Source of the DNA: Methylohalomonas sp964522485
GTDB taxonomy: Bacteria; Pseudomonadota; Gammaproteobacteria; Methylohalomonadales; Methylohalomonadaceae
Assembly: GCA_964522485.1 (NCBI GenBank)
Contig: CAZFUS010000020.1
Location: forward strand, 1 to 36,053
Length of the DNA stretch: 36,053 nt
Reading direction: 5' to 3'
Positions within the stretch are counted from its first letter, which is position 1. Every line of letters starts with the position of its first letter. A model generated the notes under the pieces. It saw nothing but the letters and a program-made list of their open reading frames with translations. It did not search any database and was not told where the DNA came from. This document shows, piece by piece, positions 17,521-25,992 of the stretch. The position numbers were made by a program, and so were the translations under genes.

Positions 17521-18843
17521 ATGCGTATTCTCATTTATGGTCTCAATTTCACCCCGGAGCTGACCGGAACCGGTAAGTATACCGGCGAGATGGCGGGCTG
17601 GCTGGCTGAGCGGGGACATGAGATAAGGGTAGTGACAGCTCCGCCGTATTATCCGGAATGGCGGATCAAGCAGGGATATTCGGGTTGGCGATATCAGAGA
17701 GAAGACAATGCGCTGTTGTTTTCCCCTGATATTTCCGGTGGTGCTGGTTCGGTTCATCCTCATTCCAGACTTTCCTCTCAAGATGACTGTAAGCTTCGGG
17801 TTTATCGCTGTCCGCTATGGGTACCAGAGAGGCCGCGGACGGTAACGCGCTTGCTGCATTTGTCCAGTTTTATGCTTAGCAGCCTGCCGGTGATGCTGTG
17901 TCAAATTGCCTGGCGTCCACAAGTCGTTCTGGTTGTTGCACCGACCATCCTGTGTGCACCCGCCGGTTGGTTTGTGGCCAGGCTGGCGGCTGCTGCAGCA
18001 TGGCTGCATGTACAGGATTTCGAGCTGGATGTGGCACAGGACCTGGGGCAATTCAGGGTTGGGCCCGGAAAAAAATTGGCCAGCGCGATTGAGCGTTTCT
18101 GGCTCGGACGTTTCGACAGGGTCTCCACGATCTCAATGCGCATGCTGGATCGGTTGGCTGCGAAAGGTATCGACACCGACCATCGGGCACTGTTTCCGAA
18201 TTGGGTCGACACGAATGCAATTCGGCCAGTGGCTGGGCCGAACAGTTTTAGGCGCGAACTCGATCTGCCGGATGAAACCGTGGTGGCGCTTTATGCCGGC
18301 AATATGGGTGAAAAACAGGGCCTGGATTTGCTTGTGGAGGCGGCGCGATTGCTCAAGGATCGCTCAGATATTGTGTTCGTGCTGGCGGGTGCGGGAGCGG
18401 CGCGAACGCAGCTGGAGCGAGAAGCAGCAGGATTGCCCAATATCAAATGGCTGCCGCTGCAACCGGATGAAAGGTTTAATGAACTCCTGAACCTGGCTGA
18501 TATTCACCTGTTACCGCAACGGGCGGATGCGGCCGATCGGGTTATGCCTTCTAAACTGACCGGCATACTCGCCAGCGGTCGCCCGGTGATTGCGACCGCC
18601 GCGCCGGCAACCCAGGTGGCCGAGGTGGTGACACAGTGTGGATATGTGGCCACTCCCGGCTCTGTGGAAGAACTGGCCGAAGCGTTGACGGCGCTCGCCG
18701 AAGATGTCCCTGCCCGACAAACCATGGGGCAGGCGGCGCGGCGCTATGCATGTGAACATCTGGCGAAGGATGTCGTGCTGGAAACGTTCTACGCGGAGCT
18801 GTGTGCGACTGTCGACAGGACAAGAGTACAGGAAGGCGTTTAG
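17521..18843 (+). CDS. WcaI-like glycosyltransferase family 4
   Basis: A 440-residue glycosyltransferase closely resembling WcaI of colanic acid loci. The N-terminus MRILIYGLNFTPELTGTGKYTGEMAGWL and the segment VVTAPPYYPEWRIKQGYSGWRYQRE are hallmarks of that subfamily. WLHVQDFELDVAQDLG and the donor-domain opening VVALYAGNMGEKQGLDLLVEAA follow. In place of the usual E-x7-E the subfamily has DRVMPSKLTGILASGRPVIA, as seen here. It uses an NDP-sugar to extend the lipid-linked repeat unit. It starts 104 nt after the exported trio with a GAGAGAGGA stretch upstream, and may be read from the same transcript. The donor sugar is not assignable; the colanic acid role should not be transferred directly. 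Confidence 0.9.
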   Translation: MRILIYGLNFTPELTGTGKYTGEMAGWLAERGHEIRVVTAPPYYPEWRIKQGYSGWRYQREDNALLFSPDISGGAGSVHPHSRLSSQDDCKLRVYRCPLWVPERPRTVTRLLHLSSFMLSSLPVMLCQIAWRPQVVLVVAPTILCAPAGWFVARLAAAAAWLHVQDFELDVAQDLGQFRVGPGKKLASAIERFWLGRFDRVSTISMRMLDRLAAKGIDTDHRALFPNWVDTNAIRPVAGPNSFRRELDLPDETVVALYAGNMGEKQGLDLLVEAARLLKDRSDIVFVLAGAGAARTQLEREAAGLPNIKWLPLQPDERFNELLNLADIHLLPQRADAADRVMPSKLTGILASGRPVIATAAPATQVAEVVTQCGYVATPGSVEELAEALTALAEDVPARQTMGQAARRYACEHLAKDVVLETFYAELCATVDRTRVQEGV

Positions 18844-19509
18844 GAGAAGCGTTCTTAACATTTATGTTCGAAGGTTATCCCCGTGTCGTTTTAGCCGGTG
18901 AATTGCCGGATCGCTTCCGCCTGCAAGGCCCGCTTGTATCCAAGGTCGGGGCAACACCTGAAAATAGAAAACGGTCGATTCGGCGGCTTGGGTAGCGATA
19001 GTGGCTAGTGCCGCTAAGGCGCACTGTTCGGGGGCATCCCTGGTTGCCAGTGATCTGCTATTACGCAAACTCACCGGGTCCCCCATTGTCTAATTCTTAT
19101 CCCGGTATATATTAAAAGTCTGCCAGTCCATGTAAAAAGCGCATTATGCGGTATTACGCCAGGATTGGTATGAAGTTTGCTAAACTATAAATTTAATTAA
19201 TTGGTTAAGAAGGAAGTGGAATGCAGTGCATTGCTTGCTATGGATGGTGAGTGTGATTGGAGGTATAAATCCAGGTGCAGAAGAAGCGTGCCAGTAGTGT
19301 GTTGACATTTCTACTAAAATGATATAAAAATCAATAAGTTACATAACAACACTGAAGCGGCCATGCTGAAATGAAACTAACCGGATCATGCAGCAGTCAT
19401 AGTCGTGATAAATAATTGAATGGTTATTGATGAAATAAAGCTCTGAAAAACACCGCGTGGGGGACGAGGGGCGTATGTTTGCTTGCTCTATAACGAGGCG
19501 TAATCAAGT
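18844..19509 (+). other. Long intergenic region upstream of the export genes
   Basis: About 670 bases without a gene I can support. The first third is GC-rich and the rest is AT-rich. Short open frames on the minus strand (18862-19086) have no recognisable similarity and no ribosome-binding site. The AT-rich part carries a sigma-70-like promoter candidate at 19302-19328, and the transcript would have a long leader of roughly 175 nt before wza. Confidence 0.6.
19302..19328 (+). promoter_or_regulatory. Candidate sigma-70 promoter for wza
   Basis: TTGACA (19302-19307) is an exact -35 consensus. TATAAA (19323-19328) follows with a short 15-bp spacer; TAAAAA two bases on gives 17 bp with a poorer -10. 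The AT-rich setting upstream of the wza-wzc pair fits a promoter, but the spacing is not ideal. Confidence 0.45.
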
Positions 19510-20562
19510 ATGGTGAAAACCCTTTGTCAAATTCAGCCCTGGCGGAGAGCAGGAAAGGGATTCTGTTGGATCTTCATCCTTGGGATTGTAGGCTGTGCCA
19601 GCCCGGCGCCTGAGGATTCCGAGGTTGCCGACTTTCAGCGCGAACGGGCGCAAGAGTCCCGCGTACAAGACCTGAACGAGCAGCTGGCGGTGCAGTCTCA
19701 GGTTTCTGAAGCCCCTCAAGACAGGCCGCCTGACTCCTACCGGCTCGGTGCGGGTGATCTCCTCGAGATTGTCGTGCTGGGCGCGCCAGAACTGAATCGT
19801 AAGGTGCGGGTCGACGGCAGTGGCTCAATTGGCCTGCCTTTAATTGGCGAAGTCTCTGTTGGTGGACTGACGATTGATGAGGCGAGCCAAGAAGTAGCCA
19901 AACGCTATGAAGAATCCTATATACGTAATCCTCAGGTCAGTGTACTGGTCGAAGAATACCGCAGTCGGCAGATCACTGTACTGGGAGCTGTGAAGAATCC
20001 CCAGGTCTATCCTGTGCAACGCAATATGACACTGCTCGGGACGCTGGCCATGGCAGGAGGTGTAACCGACGAAGCAGGCAATACGGTTTATCTTACGGAT
20101 TGGGTCACGGACCCTGAAACAAAAAACAAAACCCGCCGCAATGTGGTTCTCAATCTGGACGAACTGGTCTCGAATCAGAACGAAAGTAATCTGGAACTGG
20201 GAAGTGACGCCGTTGTGAATGTGCCATCGGCGGGTGTCGTTTATGTAGAGGGTGCTGTTAAAACGCCCGGAGCCTATGATCTGCATGGGGATACGACGGT
20301 ATTAAAGGCGATCGCCATGGCTGGCGGGGTATTGTTTGAAGCCGAGGAGAGCGGCCTCAAACTCTTACGCCTTCAGAAGGATGGTGAATTTAAGCCGGAG
20401 CAGTTTGATCTTGATGCGCTCCGCCAGGATCCCGGCAACGACATTGCATTGAAAGACGGGGATATCGTAGTTGTAGAAACCGATGCCTTCAAATCGGCAA
20501 TGAAGACGTTTTTCGATGCGACTCGCGGCTTTTTCGGGTTCGGTTATAGCTTGAATCGATAA
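19510..20562 (+). CDS. wza: Wza-type polysaccharide export lipoprotein (Poly_export + SLBB)
   Basis: A 350-residue outer-membrane lipoprotein that forms the export channel. The signal peptide ends in a lipobox, ILGIVGC with Cys29 as the acylated residue. The Poly_export domain starts at DSYRLGAGDLLEIVVLGAPELN (about residue 76), with VRVDGSGSIGLPLIGEVSVGG the classic second strand. Two SLBB-like domains follow: ITVLGAVKNPQVYPV (about 157) and VVYVEGAVKTPGAYDL (about 240). The C-terminal FFDATRGFFGFGYSLNR is amphipathic and matches the position of the Wza membrane-spanning helix. It precedes wzc by 262 nt. A start-proximal GAGG lies about 11 nt before the ATG. Confidence 0.93.
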   Translation: MVKTLCQIQPWRRAGKGFCWIFILGIVGCASPAPEDSEVADFQRERAQESRVQDLNEQLAVQSQVSEAPQDRPPDSYRLGAGDLLEIVVLGAPELNRKVRVDGSGSIGLPLIGEVSVGGLTIDEASQEVAKRYEESYIRNPQVSVLVEEYRSRQITVLGAVKNPQVYPVQRNMTLLGTLAMAGGVTDEAGNTVYLTDWVTDPETKNKTRRNVVLNLDELVSNQNESNLELGSDAVVNVPSAGVVYVEGAVKTPGAYDLHGDTTVLKAIAMAGGVLFEAEESGLKLLRLQKDGEFKPEQFDLDALRQDPGNDIALKDGDIVVVETDAFKSAMKTFFDATRGFFGFGYSLNR

Positions 20563-20773
20563 TGGACGTGCTTGTGTTTGCCAGATTTCCGAGCAGCAAA
20601 GCATAGAAAGACATAATCTCTATACAATTCAACTTATGCTAATTGCCTTAACATTGGTCCATATATTCCCTGCACTGTTGAGATATCAGCTTCTGCAGGG
20701 TAGCAATAACTATTTGCCTGATGGTTCTATCATTGGTGGTAGCTCCATGGTTTCATTGCATAATACCTCAGTC

Positions 20774-20791
20774 CCCGGCTGCGCAGCCGGG
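20774..20791 (+). repeat. 18-bp perfect palindrome in the wza-wzc gap
   Basis: CCCGGCTGCGCAGCCGGG reads the same on both strands and lies 33 nt before the wzc start. It would form a very stable RNA hairpin but is followed by CATTATTGTTG rather than a T-run. It may act as an attenuator, a stability element or a protein-binding site controlling the wza:wzc ratio. Confidence 0.6.
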
Positions 20792-20824
20792 CATTATTGT
20801 TGAGACTGGAGAGAATATCGAAGC

Positions 20825-23203
20825 ATGTATTCAAAAGAACCTAATGACAGTCGCCGTCGACTGACACCGGTCAGGAATTCGGTTCCGTCGGAGTTTGAAT
20901 CGCATCAACAGCTTGCCCAGCCCGGTTTGCCGTATTTCGCGGCAGATGATGATGTAATCAACCTGTCTGAAATCTGGCTGACTTTCAGGAAGTACAAGTG
21001 GACGATCTTCGGTATCACTGTTTTGGCTGTAGTGGCAACGATTATCGGTACATTACTCATGCGGCCGGTTTACGAGTCCGCCACCACAGTCCAGATCAGA
21101 CCTCCTGGCAACCAGATCCTGGAGTACCAAGATCTGGGGGTCGATCCTTCCAATCAGCTGACGCAGAACAATTACTACGAAACTCAATACCAGATCTTGA
21201 GTAGCCGGTCGCTGGCTGGCGAGGTGATCGATGAGTTGGATTTGCTTAATAACCCGGAGATCAGTGGTGAAATTGGTCAGCGCGACCTTAAGGCCGGTGT
21301 GAGTCAATTAATCGGGATGGTCAAGGGAGTGATTAGTGATGTGATAGACGGTTCCACTGCCGATGAAGAAAAGAGCCTGACTCCGCAGGAAGTACACGAA
21401 AAAGCGGTGGAAAGGTTTTTGCAGAAACTGACCGTTGTACCTGTGCGCGACTCCGAACTTGTCAACATCAGCTTCGAAAGTTTTGATCCCGAACTGGCGG
21501 CCCGAGTGGTCAATACCCTGGTAGAAAAATATATCCAGGATAATATGCAGCGCTATCGTGAAGCCGGCGAAGATGCGCGGGAATTTCTGCAGACAGAATT
21601 GGCCGACATGCAGACCGAACTCAAACAGGCTGACCAGTCCCTGCAAGATTTCGCTTCGCAGCATGAAATAGCCGATCTGGCCGAACGGATCGAGCTGGCG
21701 AACGAAAAGTTGGCCAGTCTGGAGTCCAGTCTGACCGAGGTGCAGCAGGAGAAGCTGGCCATCAAGGTCAAATACGACAAGATTAAGGCAGGCAAGGGCA
21801 GTGTTCTGCCAGAGATAGTGAGCAGTGAATTGATCAATAATCTACAGCCCGACCTTATAGCTCTGCGTTCCGAATACTCTGAGCTGTCGGGTCAGTTCAA
21901 GTCAGACTATCCGAAAATGGTGACATTGAGGAACCGGATCGGAGAACTGGAAAGCCAGATCGAAGCGGAAAAAAACCGTATCAAGGAAGGCATTGTTGAC
22001 CGCTATGAAGGTCTGGTTCAACAGGAAAAGGCAATTAAAGAATCCATAAAAGAACATGAAGGCTCGCTTTTGGCCCTGAACCACAGTTCAGTTGAGTACA
22101 ACATATTAAAAAGAGAAGTCGAAAGTAACAAGGAACTCTACGATGGCTTACTGCAGCGGATGAAAGAAATTGGTGTCGCCTCAGGAATACGCGAGAATAA
22201 CGTGGCCGTCATAGATAGAGGGAAGGTGGCACAGTTACCCTTCAAGCCTAATATGGGCTTCAATGCCATAATGGCATTGGTTCTGGGTTCTGTAGGTGGT
22301 ACTGGTCTGGCATTCTTCCTGAGTTTTCTGGATAACACCGTGCGTCGACCAGAGGATATCGAGTCACATGCCCATCTACCATCGCTTGGCATAATTCCCC
22401 GGATCCAAAAATATAAAAGTAATAAGTTTGGTTCAGTCTCTCCTAAAACACTTGCATTTTACTCTGTCCATAGACCTCAGTCGATGGCGTCCGAGGCTTA
22501 TCAGTCGTTAAGTTTCAATCTGATGCTTTCCTCGTCTGCAGGGATGCCACAGACGTTGGTTGTCACGAGCGCTAATCCCATGGAGGGCAAGACCACCACC
22601 GCCTGCAATCTGGCCTGTGTCCTGGCGCGGAGCGGCAAGAGTGTTTTGCTGGTTGATGCTGATTTTCGTCGGCCCCGGCTCCATAAGCTGTTTGGACTGC
22701 AGCAACGCTCCGCCCCGCCGGATATTACTGCCAATCATGATGATGTAATGAAAGGTTACAACAGTCGGTTTTTACACTCCAGCCAGGTTAAGAATCTCTA
22801 TGTCCTGACCATGATGAGTGGCACCATTCCGCGAAATCCGACCCATCTGTCACCTGATCGGGTTCGGAACCTGTTCTATGAACTTGGCAGATTGTTTGAT
22901 CACATCATTATCGACAGTGCTCCGATAATGGGCTTGGCAGATTCATTGTGCTTAGCCAGTGCAGCGGATGGTGTAATACTGGTTGTCTCCTCCGGCGAGA
23001 CTACCAAGATGGCTCTGAAATACGCAACGCAGCGGTTACGTCAGGTTCAAGCTCCCTTGTTGGGTGTTGTACTCAACAATGTCGATCTGGGAAGACCTGA
23101 ATATAGTCAAGACCGCGGTTACTATCGTCATCCTGTGCCGGACGAATTTGACGCGCTTGAGATGCCCCGGTCACAAGAGAGTTTGGATCGAAAAGCGAGT
23201 TGA
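20825..23203 (+). CDS. wzc: Wzc-type polysaccharide copolymerase and tyrosine autokinase
   Basis: A 792-residue inner-membrane PCP-2a protein. The Wzz domain starts at LSEIWLTFRKYKWTIFGITVL (about 48), whose hydrophobic part is the first membrane helix. A long coiled-coil region spans about 240-440 (many E/L/K/Q heptads). The proline-rich QLPFKPNMGFN precedes the second membrane helix (about 470-500). The BY-kinase domain has Walker A ANPMEGKTTT with Lys589, Walker A' VLLVDADFRRP (about 610) and Walker B HIIIDSAP (about 693). The C-terminus has only three tyrosines (760, 766, 767), fewer than the usual cluster. It controls chain length and export with Wza. No Wzb-type phosphatase is seen in the window. 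GGAGA lies about 11 nt before the ATG. Confidence 0.93.
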   Translation: MYSKEPNDSRRRLTPVRNSVPSEFESHQQLAQPGLPYFAADDDVINLSEIWLTFRKYKWTIFGITVLAVVATIIGTLLMRPVYESATTVQIRPPGNQILEYQDLGVDPSNQLTQNNYYETQYQILSSRSLAGEVIDELDLLNNPEISGEIGQRDLKAGVSQLIGMVKGVISDVIDGSTADEEKSLTPQEVHEKAVERFLQKLTVVPVRDSELVNISFESFDPELAARVVNTLVEKYIQDNMQRYREAGEDAREFLQTELADMQTELKQADQSLQDFASQHEIADLAERIELANEKLASLESSLTEVQQEKLAIKVKYDKIKAGKGSVLPEIVSSELINNLQPDLIALRSEYSELSGQFKSDYPKMVTLRNRIGELESQIEAEKNRIKEGIVDRYEGLVQQEKAIKESIKEHEGSLLALNHSSVEYNILKREVESNKELYDGLLQRMKEIGVASGIRENNVAVIDRGKVAQLPFKPNMGFNAIMALVLGSVGGTGLAFFLSFLDNTVRRPEDIESHAHLPSLGIIPRIQKYKSNKFGSVSPKTLAFYSVHRPQSMASEAYQSLSFNLMLSSSAGMPQTLVVTSANPMEGKTTTACNLACVLARSGKSVLLVDADFRRPRLHKLFGLQQRSAPPDITANHDDVMKGYNSRFLHSSQVKNLYVLTMMSGTIPRNPTHLSPDRVRNLFYELGRLFDHIIIDSAPIMGLADSLCLASAADGVILVVSSGETTKMALKYATQRLRQVQAPLLGVVLNNVDLGRPEYSQDRGYYRHPVPDEFDALEMPRSQESLDRKAS

Positions 23204-23559
23204 GGCAGGCCGTGTTCCAGCTTTAGGATCCAATAGGGTGCGGGATTATTTCTTGTCCGTGTTTCAGTGATATTCATATGGCTTTAATAAGTCAGCCCGT
23301 TGCATCCATATTCGCTGTACCACGCAGTTGGTGTTGCGCGCTGGTATACTTAACGTGCAGTCTGCCGCATCTGTATCCCGACAGGTGTGGTGTCATTTGA
23401 AGCATACCTTTTATAGGTGCCGCCGTTCTCTACGGTGCTGGCCTCTTGTTGTAACAGCGTGCTTTTGAATTGGACACCATCTTGCCGGTCGCAGTTACCG
23501 ATTTAAACCAAAATTGCAGTACAAACGGATATAGTCGCCACTGAGACGGACAGGCGATA
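23204..23559 (+). other. Intergenic region between wzc and the J-domain gene
   Basis: About 355 bases with no gene I can support. The only element of note is an extended -10-like TGGTATACT at 23342-23350, about 210 nt before the J-domain start; no -35 at a proper distance was found. No terminator hairpin was seen after wzc. Confidence 0.5.
23342..23350 (+). promoter_or_regulatory. Possible extended -10 promoter upstream of the J-domain gene
   Basis: TGGTATACT matches the extended -10 form (TG, one base, TATACT). Extended -10 promoters can work without a -35 box, and none is seen here. A transcript would carry about a 200-nt leader. Confidence 0.25.
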
Positions 23560-24174
23560 ATGTCAAGAGAAGGAGACTGTGTCAGAACTTTAAAGGCATT
23601 GCAGCAGGGTGGTAATCCGCTGCTTTCGTCGGAATGCGCGGAAGGGCTGTTGCAGTGGTTGTGTGGCGGGCGGCATGGTAAAGCCGCATCACCGCGCCGG
23701 ATACTGGGAGATCCTGTGGCTGACAAGCATCTGGTGCAGCGGGTCTACCGGGCACTGGATGCTACTCTCTTTGCCGATGAAAACCTGCATCCCATCCGTG
23801 GCAGCAGGGCTGAAAGGGAGCGCCGCTATCGGTTGCTGGTACGCGCCTTCCACCCGGACCGCTTCCCGGAAATGGAAAAGTGGCTGATTCCCCGTTCGCA
23901 ATCCGTCAACGTCGCCTATGCAGCCTTCCGCAATAATCCGAAGGCAGATGAGCTCCCAAAACGGACGGTTAAAACAACCAAACAAACGGTTAACAGATCC
24001 ACCAATCCTGCTGCTCGCAAGCCACACATAGTGGTAACCCGCCAGACAGATTTGGGCGAATGGCTGGTTCGCATCACCGCGCCGCTTTCGCGTTCCCGCC
24101 AACTGCCGCAAAAAATCATGGCTGTTATCGTGATTCTGTGCATACTGCTGCTTGTGCTCATCATGTCAGCCTGA
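23560..24174 (+). CDS. Tail-anchored J-domain protein
   Basis: A 204-residue protein with a J-domain-like module near its middle. RERRYRLLVRAFHPDRFPEMEKWLIPRSQSVNVAYAAFR (split here as residues 86-124) holds the HPD tripeptide at 98-100 between helix II and III positions, the feature that stimulates DnaK-type ATPases. The rest of the J-domain is shortened and no zinc-finger or C-terminal DnaJ domains are present, so it is a class III type. A basic linker (125-185) leads to one hydrophobic segment, IMAVIVILCILLLVLIMSA (186-204), at the extreme C-terminus, predicting a tail anchor with the J-domain in the cytoplasm. Placement after wzc suggests recruitment of DnaK to the EPS assembly complex. 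Function is inferred, not shown. Confidence 0.78.
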   Translation: MSREGDCVRTLKALQQGGNPLLSSECAEGLLQWLCGGRHGKAASPRRILGDPVADKHLVQRVYRALDATLFADENLHPIRGSRAERERRYRLLVRAFHPDRFPEMEKWLIPRSQSVNVAYAAFRNNPKADELPKRTVKTTKQTVNRSTNPAARKPHIVVTRQTDLGEWLVRITAPLSRSRQLPQKIMAVIVILCILLLVLIMSA

Positions 24175-24338
24175 TGGCATATTATTAACCGGGCTCTATG
24201 ACTGGTATCTGGGCAAGGTGCTGGCACAGGTCATCAGCCAGACTTATTAAATGTATAGCCGACTTGGAGCAGGTCGCCCTGTTTGTACCAGTGCCTGTCG
24301 GAATTGGCGCCGAACAACTCAAGACGGATCAGTCGAGT

Positions 24339-24725
24339 TTATTTTCTGACGCGTGTTTTGATTAGGCGCTTTGACAGGATGGCTTTGATCAGCAAAGCCA
24401 AGGCAATACCCAGGCCATTGACGCCGATATCTGCAATTGAGGCTGTCCGGCCATCGATATACTGCTGCAGAAATTCCAGGAGTACGCCATACAAAAAGAT
24501 GGCCATTGCTATTGTCAGGTACTTAGTTCTGTTGCGATCTGCAACTCCCGAGATCAAAAAAAATGTGAGCAGACAATAAAAACCGATATGAATAAACTTG
24601 TCTGCATTATACCGGCCGGGCGGGCTGAATTCAGGAGACAAAGACGTTATGAATATAACCAGCAGTAGCCCCAGTCCCAGCAGCAATGACAAACGGAGCC
24701 AGCCGGCATGCTTACTTGTCAGCAA
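24339..24725 (-). CDS. VanZ-like membrane protein
   Basis: A 128-residue protein with four hydrophobic segments, including LSLLLGLGLLLVIFITSL, IGFYCLLTFFLISGV, LTIAMAIFLYGVLLEFLQ and LGIALALLIKAIL. The family signature is visible as DKFIHIGFY (Asp-Lys-x-x-His) and GVLLEFLQQYIDGRTASIADIGVNGLG, matching the VanZ/YoaI-like family. Members are known from teicoplanin resistance clusters and often occur in EPS loci with unknown function. The only usable start is TTG at 24725: an upstream in-frame stop lies at about 24783-24785 and no ATG or GTG comes between. It is encoded opposite to the J-domain gene, so it probably has its own promoter. Confidence 0.75.
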   Translation of the reverse strand: MLTSKHAGWLRLSLLLGLGLLLVIFITSLSPEFSPPGRYNADKFIHIGFYCLLTFFLISGVADRNRTKYLTIAMAIFLYGVLLEFLQQYIDGRTASIADIGVNGLGIALALLIKAILSKRLIKTRVRK

Positions 24726-25257
24726 CTTGAATGCTGACAGGTGGATGTGTAAAAGGACATTTGGAAATCTCTTGCCTGTATGTTATCAGAAGGAGTCAAT
24801 CAGGGATTTGCATGGCCAAGCAACTCAGCAACTCAGGTTAAGTTTTACATAGCAGCATGGTCGGTGGAATTGGCTGCTGATACTGACTGTAGGAACTTAT
24901 CAGCAGACAAATAGTATAACTGACTATCAGCCAAACTTGCCATCATGTATGGCCAATTTGCAGCAAGCTGCCATCTTGGCTTTAGCAATCTTCCTGACTA
25001 TACGGCCGAACTTTTCGTATCAGATCAACCGTTGTGAACTCATGGACGAATTCAGCATGAACCCCGGCGAATGAACTATTATGTGAAAGGCATGTCGAAT
25101 TGAAATTTAGTAAATTACATGCCTGCAAGGCACTGGCTCATCTCAGCTATAGGCAGATTGTCTGAGACAGCCTATAACACGGTCATCGACGGACCGTGCT
25201 GATAGCCAGTTATTAAAATGAACGACGAGTCTTTAATAATACAGAAATATACAGGCC
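24726..25257 (+). other. Intergenic region upstream of the isolated sulfotransferase
   Basis: About 530 bases between the divergent VanZ-like gene and the fourth sulfotransferase. No supported gene was found on either strand. A 7-bp inverted repeat (CACGGTC 25178-25184, GACCGTG 25192-25198, 7-nt loop) lies 60 nt before the sulfotransferase ATG and may be a regulatory hairpin or operator. Confidence 0.5.
25178..25198 (+). repeat. 7-bp inverted repeat before the isolated sulfotransferase gene
   Basis: CACGGTC and GACCGTG are perfect reverse complements with a 7-nt spacer. No T-run follows. Significance is modest at this length. Confidence 0.35.
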
Positions 25258-25992
25258 ATGCTTAAGACATTCTATAGATATTTATCAACTGCAGACTTTA
25301 TGAAAAATACTGAGGTACGCGCCAAAATCGGGCGACAACTCAGAAATATTTTCAAAATTCAGCTTCCGGTAACCCCGGCAATAATCATAGTCAATGATGA
25401 TTATAAGTTTCTGTATACTGCTGTACCTAAAGTCGCTTCAACAAGCATAAAAAGTGCTCTTCTCTCTGACGACGAATTTAATTGTTATGTAGTTCGATCC
25501 TGGCTCCAAAATTTATTAGAGGAAAGAATTGAATTAGAGGATTATTTTAAGTTTAGTTTTGTCAGAAATCCGTGGGCTCGAACCTTGTCAGTTTATAGAG
25601 ACAAAATCAGCAAAAATGATCCCAGGTTCATGTTGAACAGCTTTAATGGATTGAGACGCGATATGAGCTTCAAGGAGTTTGCTGAATGGCTTGCGCTTTC
25701 ACCAAATGGTCAAGATGAAAAAGCGGACCGGCATTGGTTGTCACAAAATAAATTTATAGCCTGCGAGGGAAAAACACTTGTCGATTATATAGGAAAGCAG
25801 GAAAATTTCTACAATGATATCAAGGAGATATCGAAAAGATTGATGTTGCCTGATATTTCAATAGCTAGACTGAATACTACGGGTGATTCCGGCGACAACC
25901 GTGCCTATAGAGAATATTATGATCAATATACAAAAAAATTGATCGAGAAAAGGTATCAGACGGATATAGATCTTTTTAAATATACCTTTTGA
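25258..25992 (+). CDS. Sulfotransferase family protein (fourth of four), isolated and AT-rich
   Basis: A 244-residue predicted carbohydrate sulfotransferase. The PAPS loop is FLYTAVPKVASTSIKSAL (residues 51-68), of the VPKVAS subtype. The 3'-phosphate motif is FSFVRNPWARTLSVYRDKI (about 99-117). DYIGKQENFYNDIKEISKRL and IARLNTTGD are family-typical later segments, and the C-terminus YQTDIDLFKYTF resembles the end of the sulfotransferase at 9965-10669. ACAGG precedes the ATG closely. It stands alone on the plus strand between two minus-strand units with long non-coding flanks and a strikingly low GC content, which suggests separate horizontal acquisition. The acceptor is unknown. Confidence 0.88.
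   Translation: MLKTFYRYLSTADFMKNTEVRAKIGRQLRNIFKIQLPVTPAIIIVNDDYKFLYTAVPKVASTSIKSALLSDDEFNCYVVRSWLQNLLEERIELEDYFKFSFVRNPWARTLSVYRDKISKNDPRFMLNSFNGLRRDMSFKEFAEWLALSPNGQDEKADRHWLSQNKFIACEGKTLVDYIGKQENFYNDIKEISKRLMLPDISIARLNTTGDSGDNRAYREYYDQYTKKLIEKRYQTDIDLFKYTF

Noticed and set aside
18862..19086. 74-codon minus-strand frame upstream of wza
   Set aside because: No ribosome-binding site and no similarity recognised; the region reads as non-coding.
19210..19240. Possible sigma-54 promoter near GGAATGCAGTGCATTGC
   Set aside because: The GG to GC distance does not match the fixed -24/-12 spacing.
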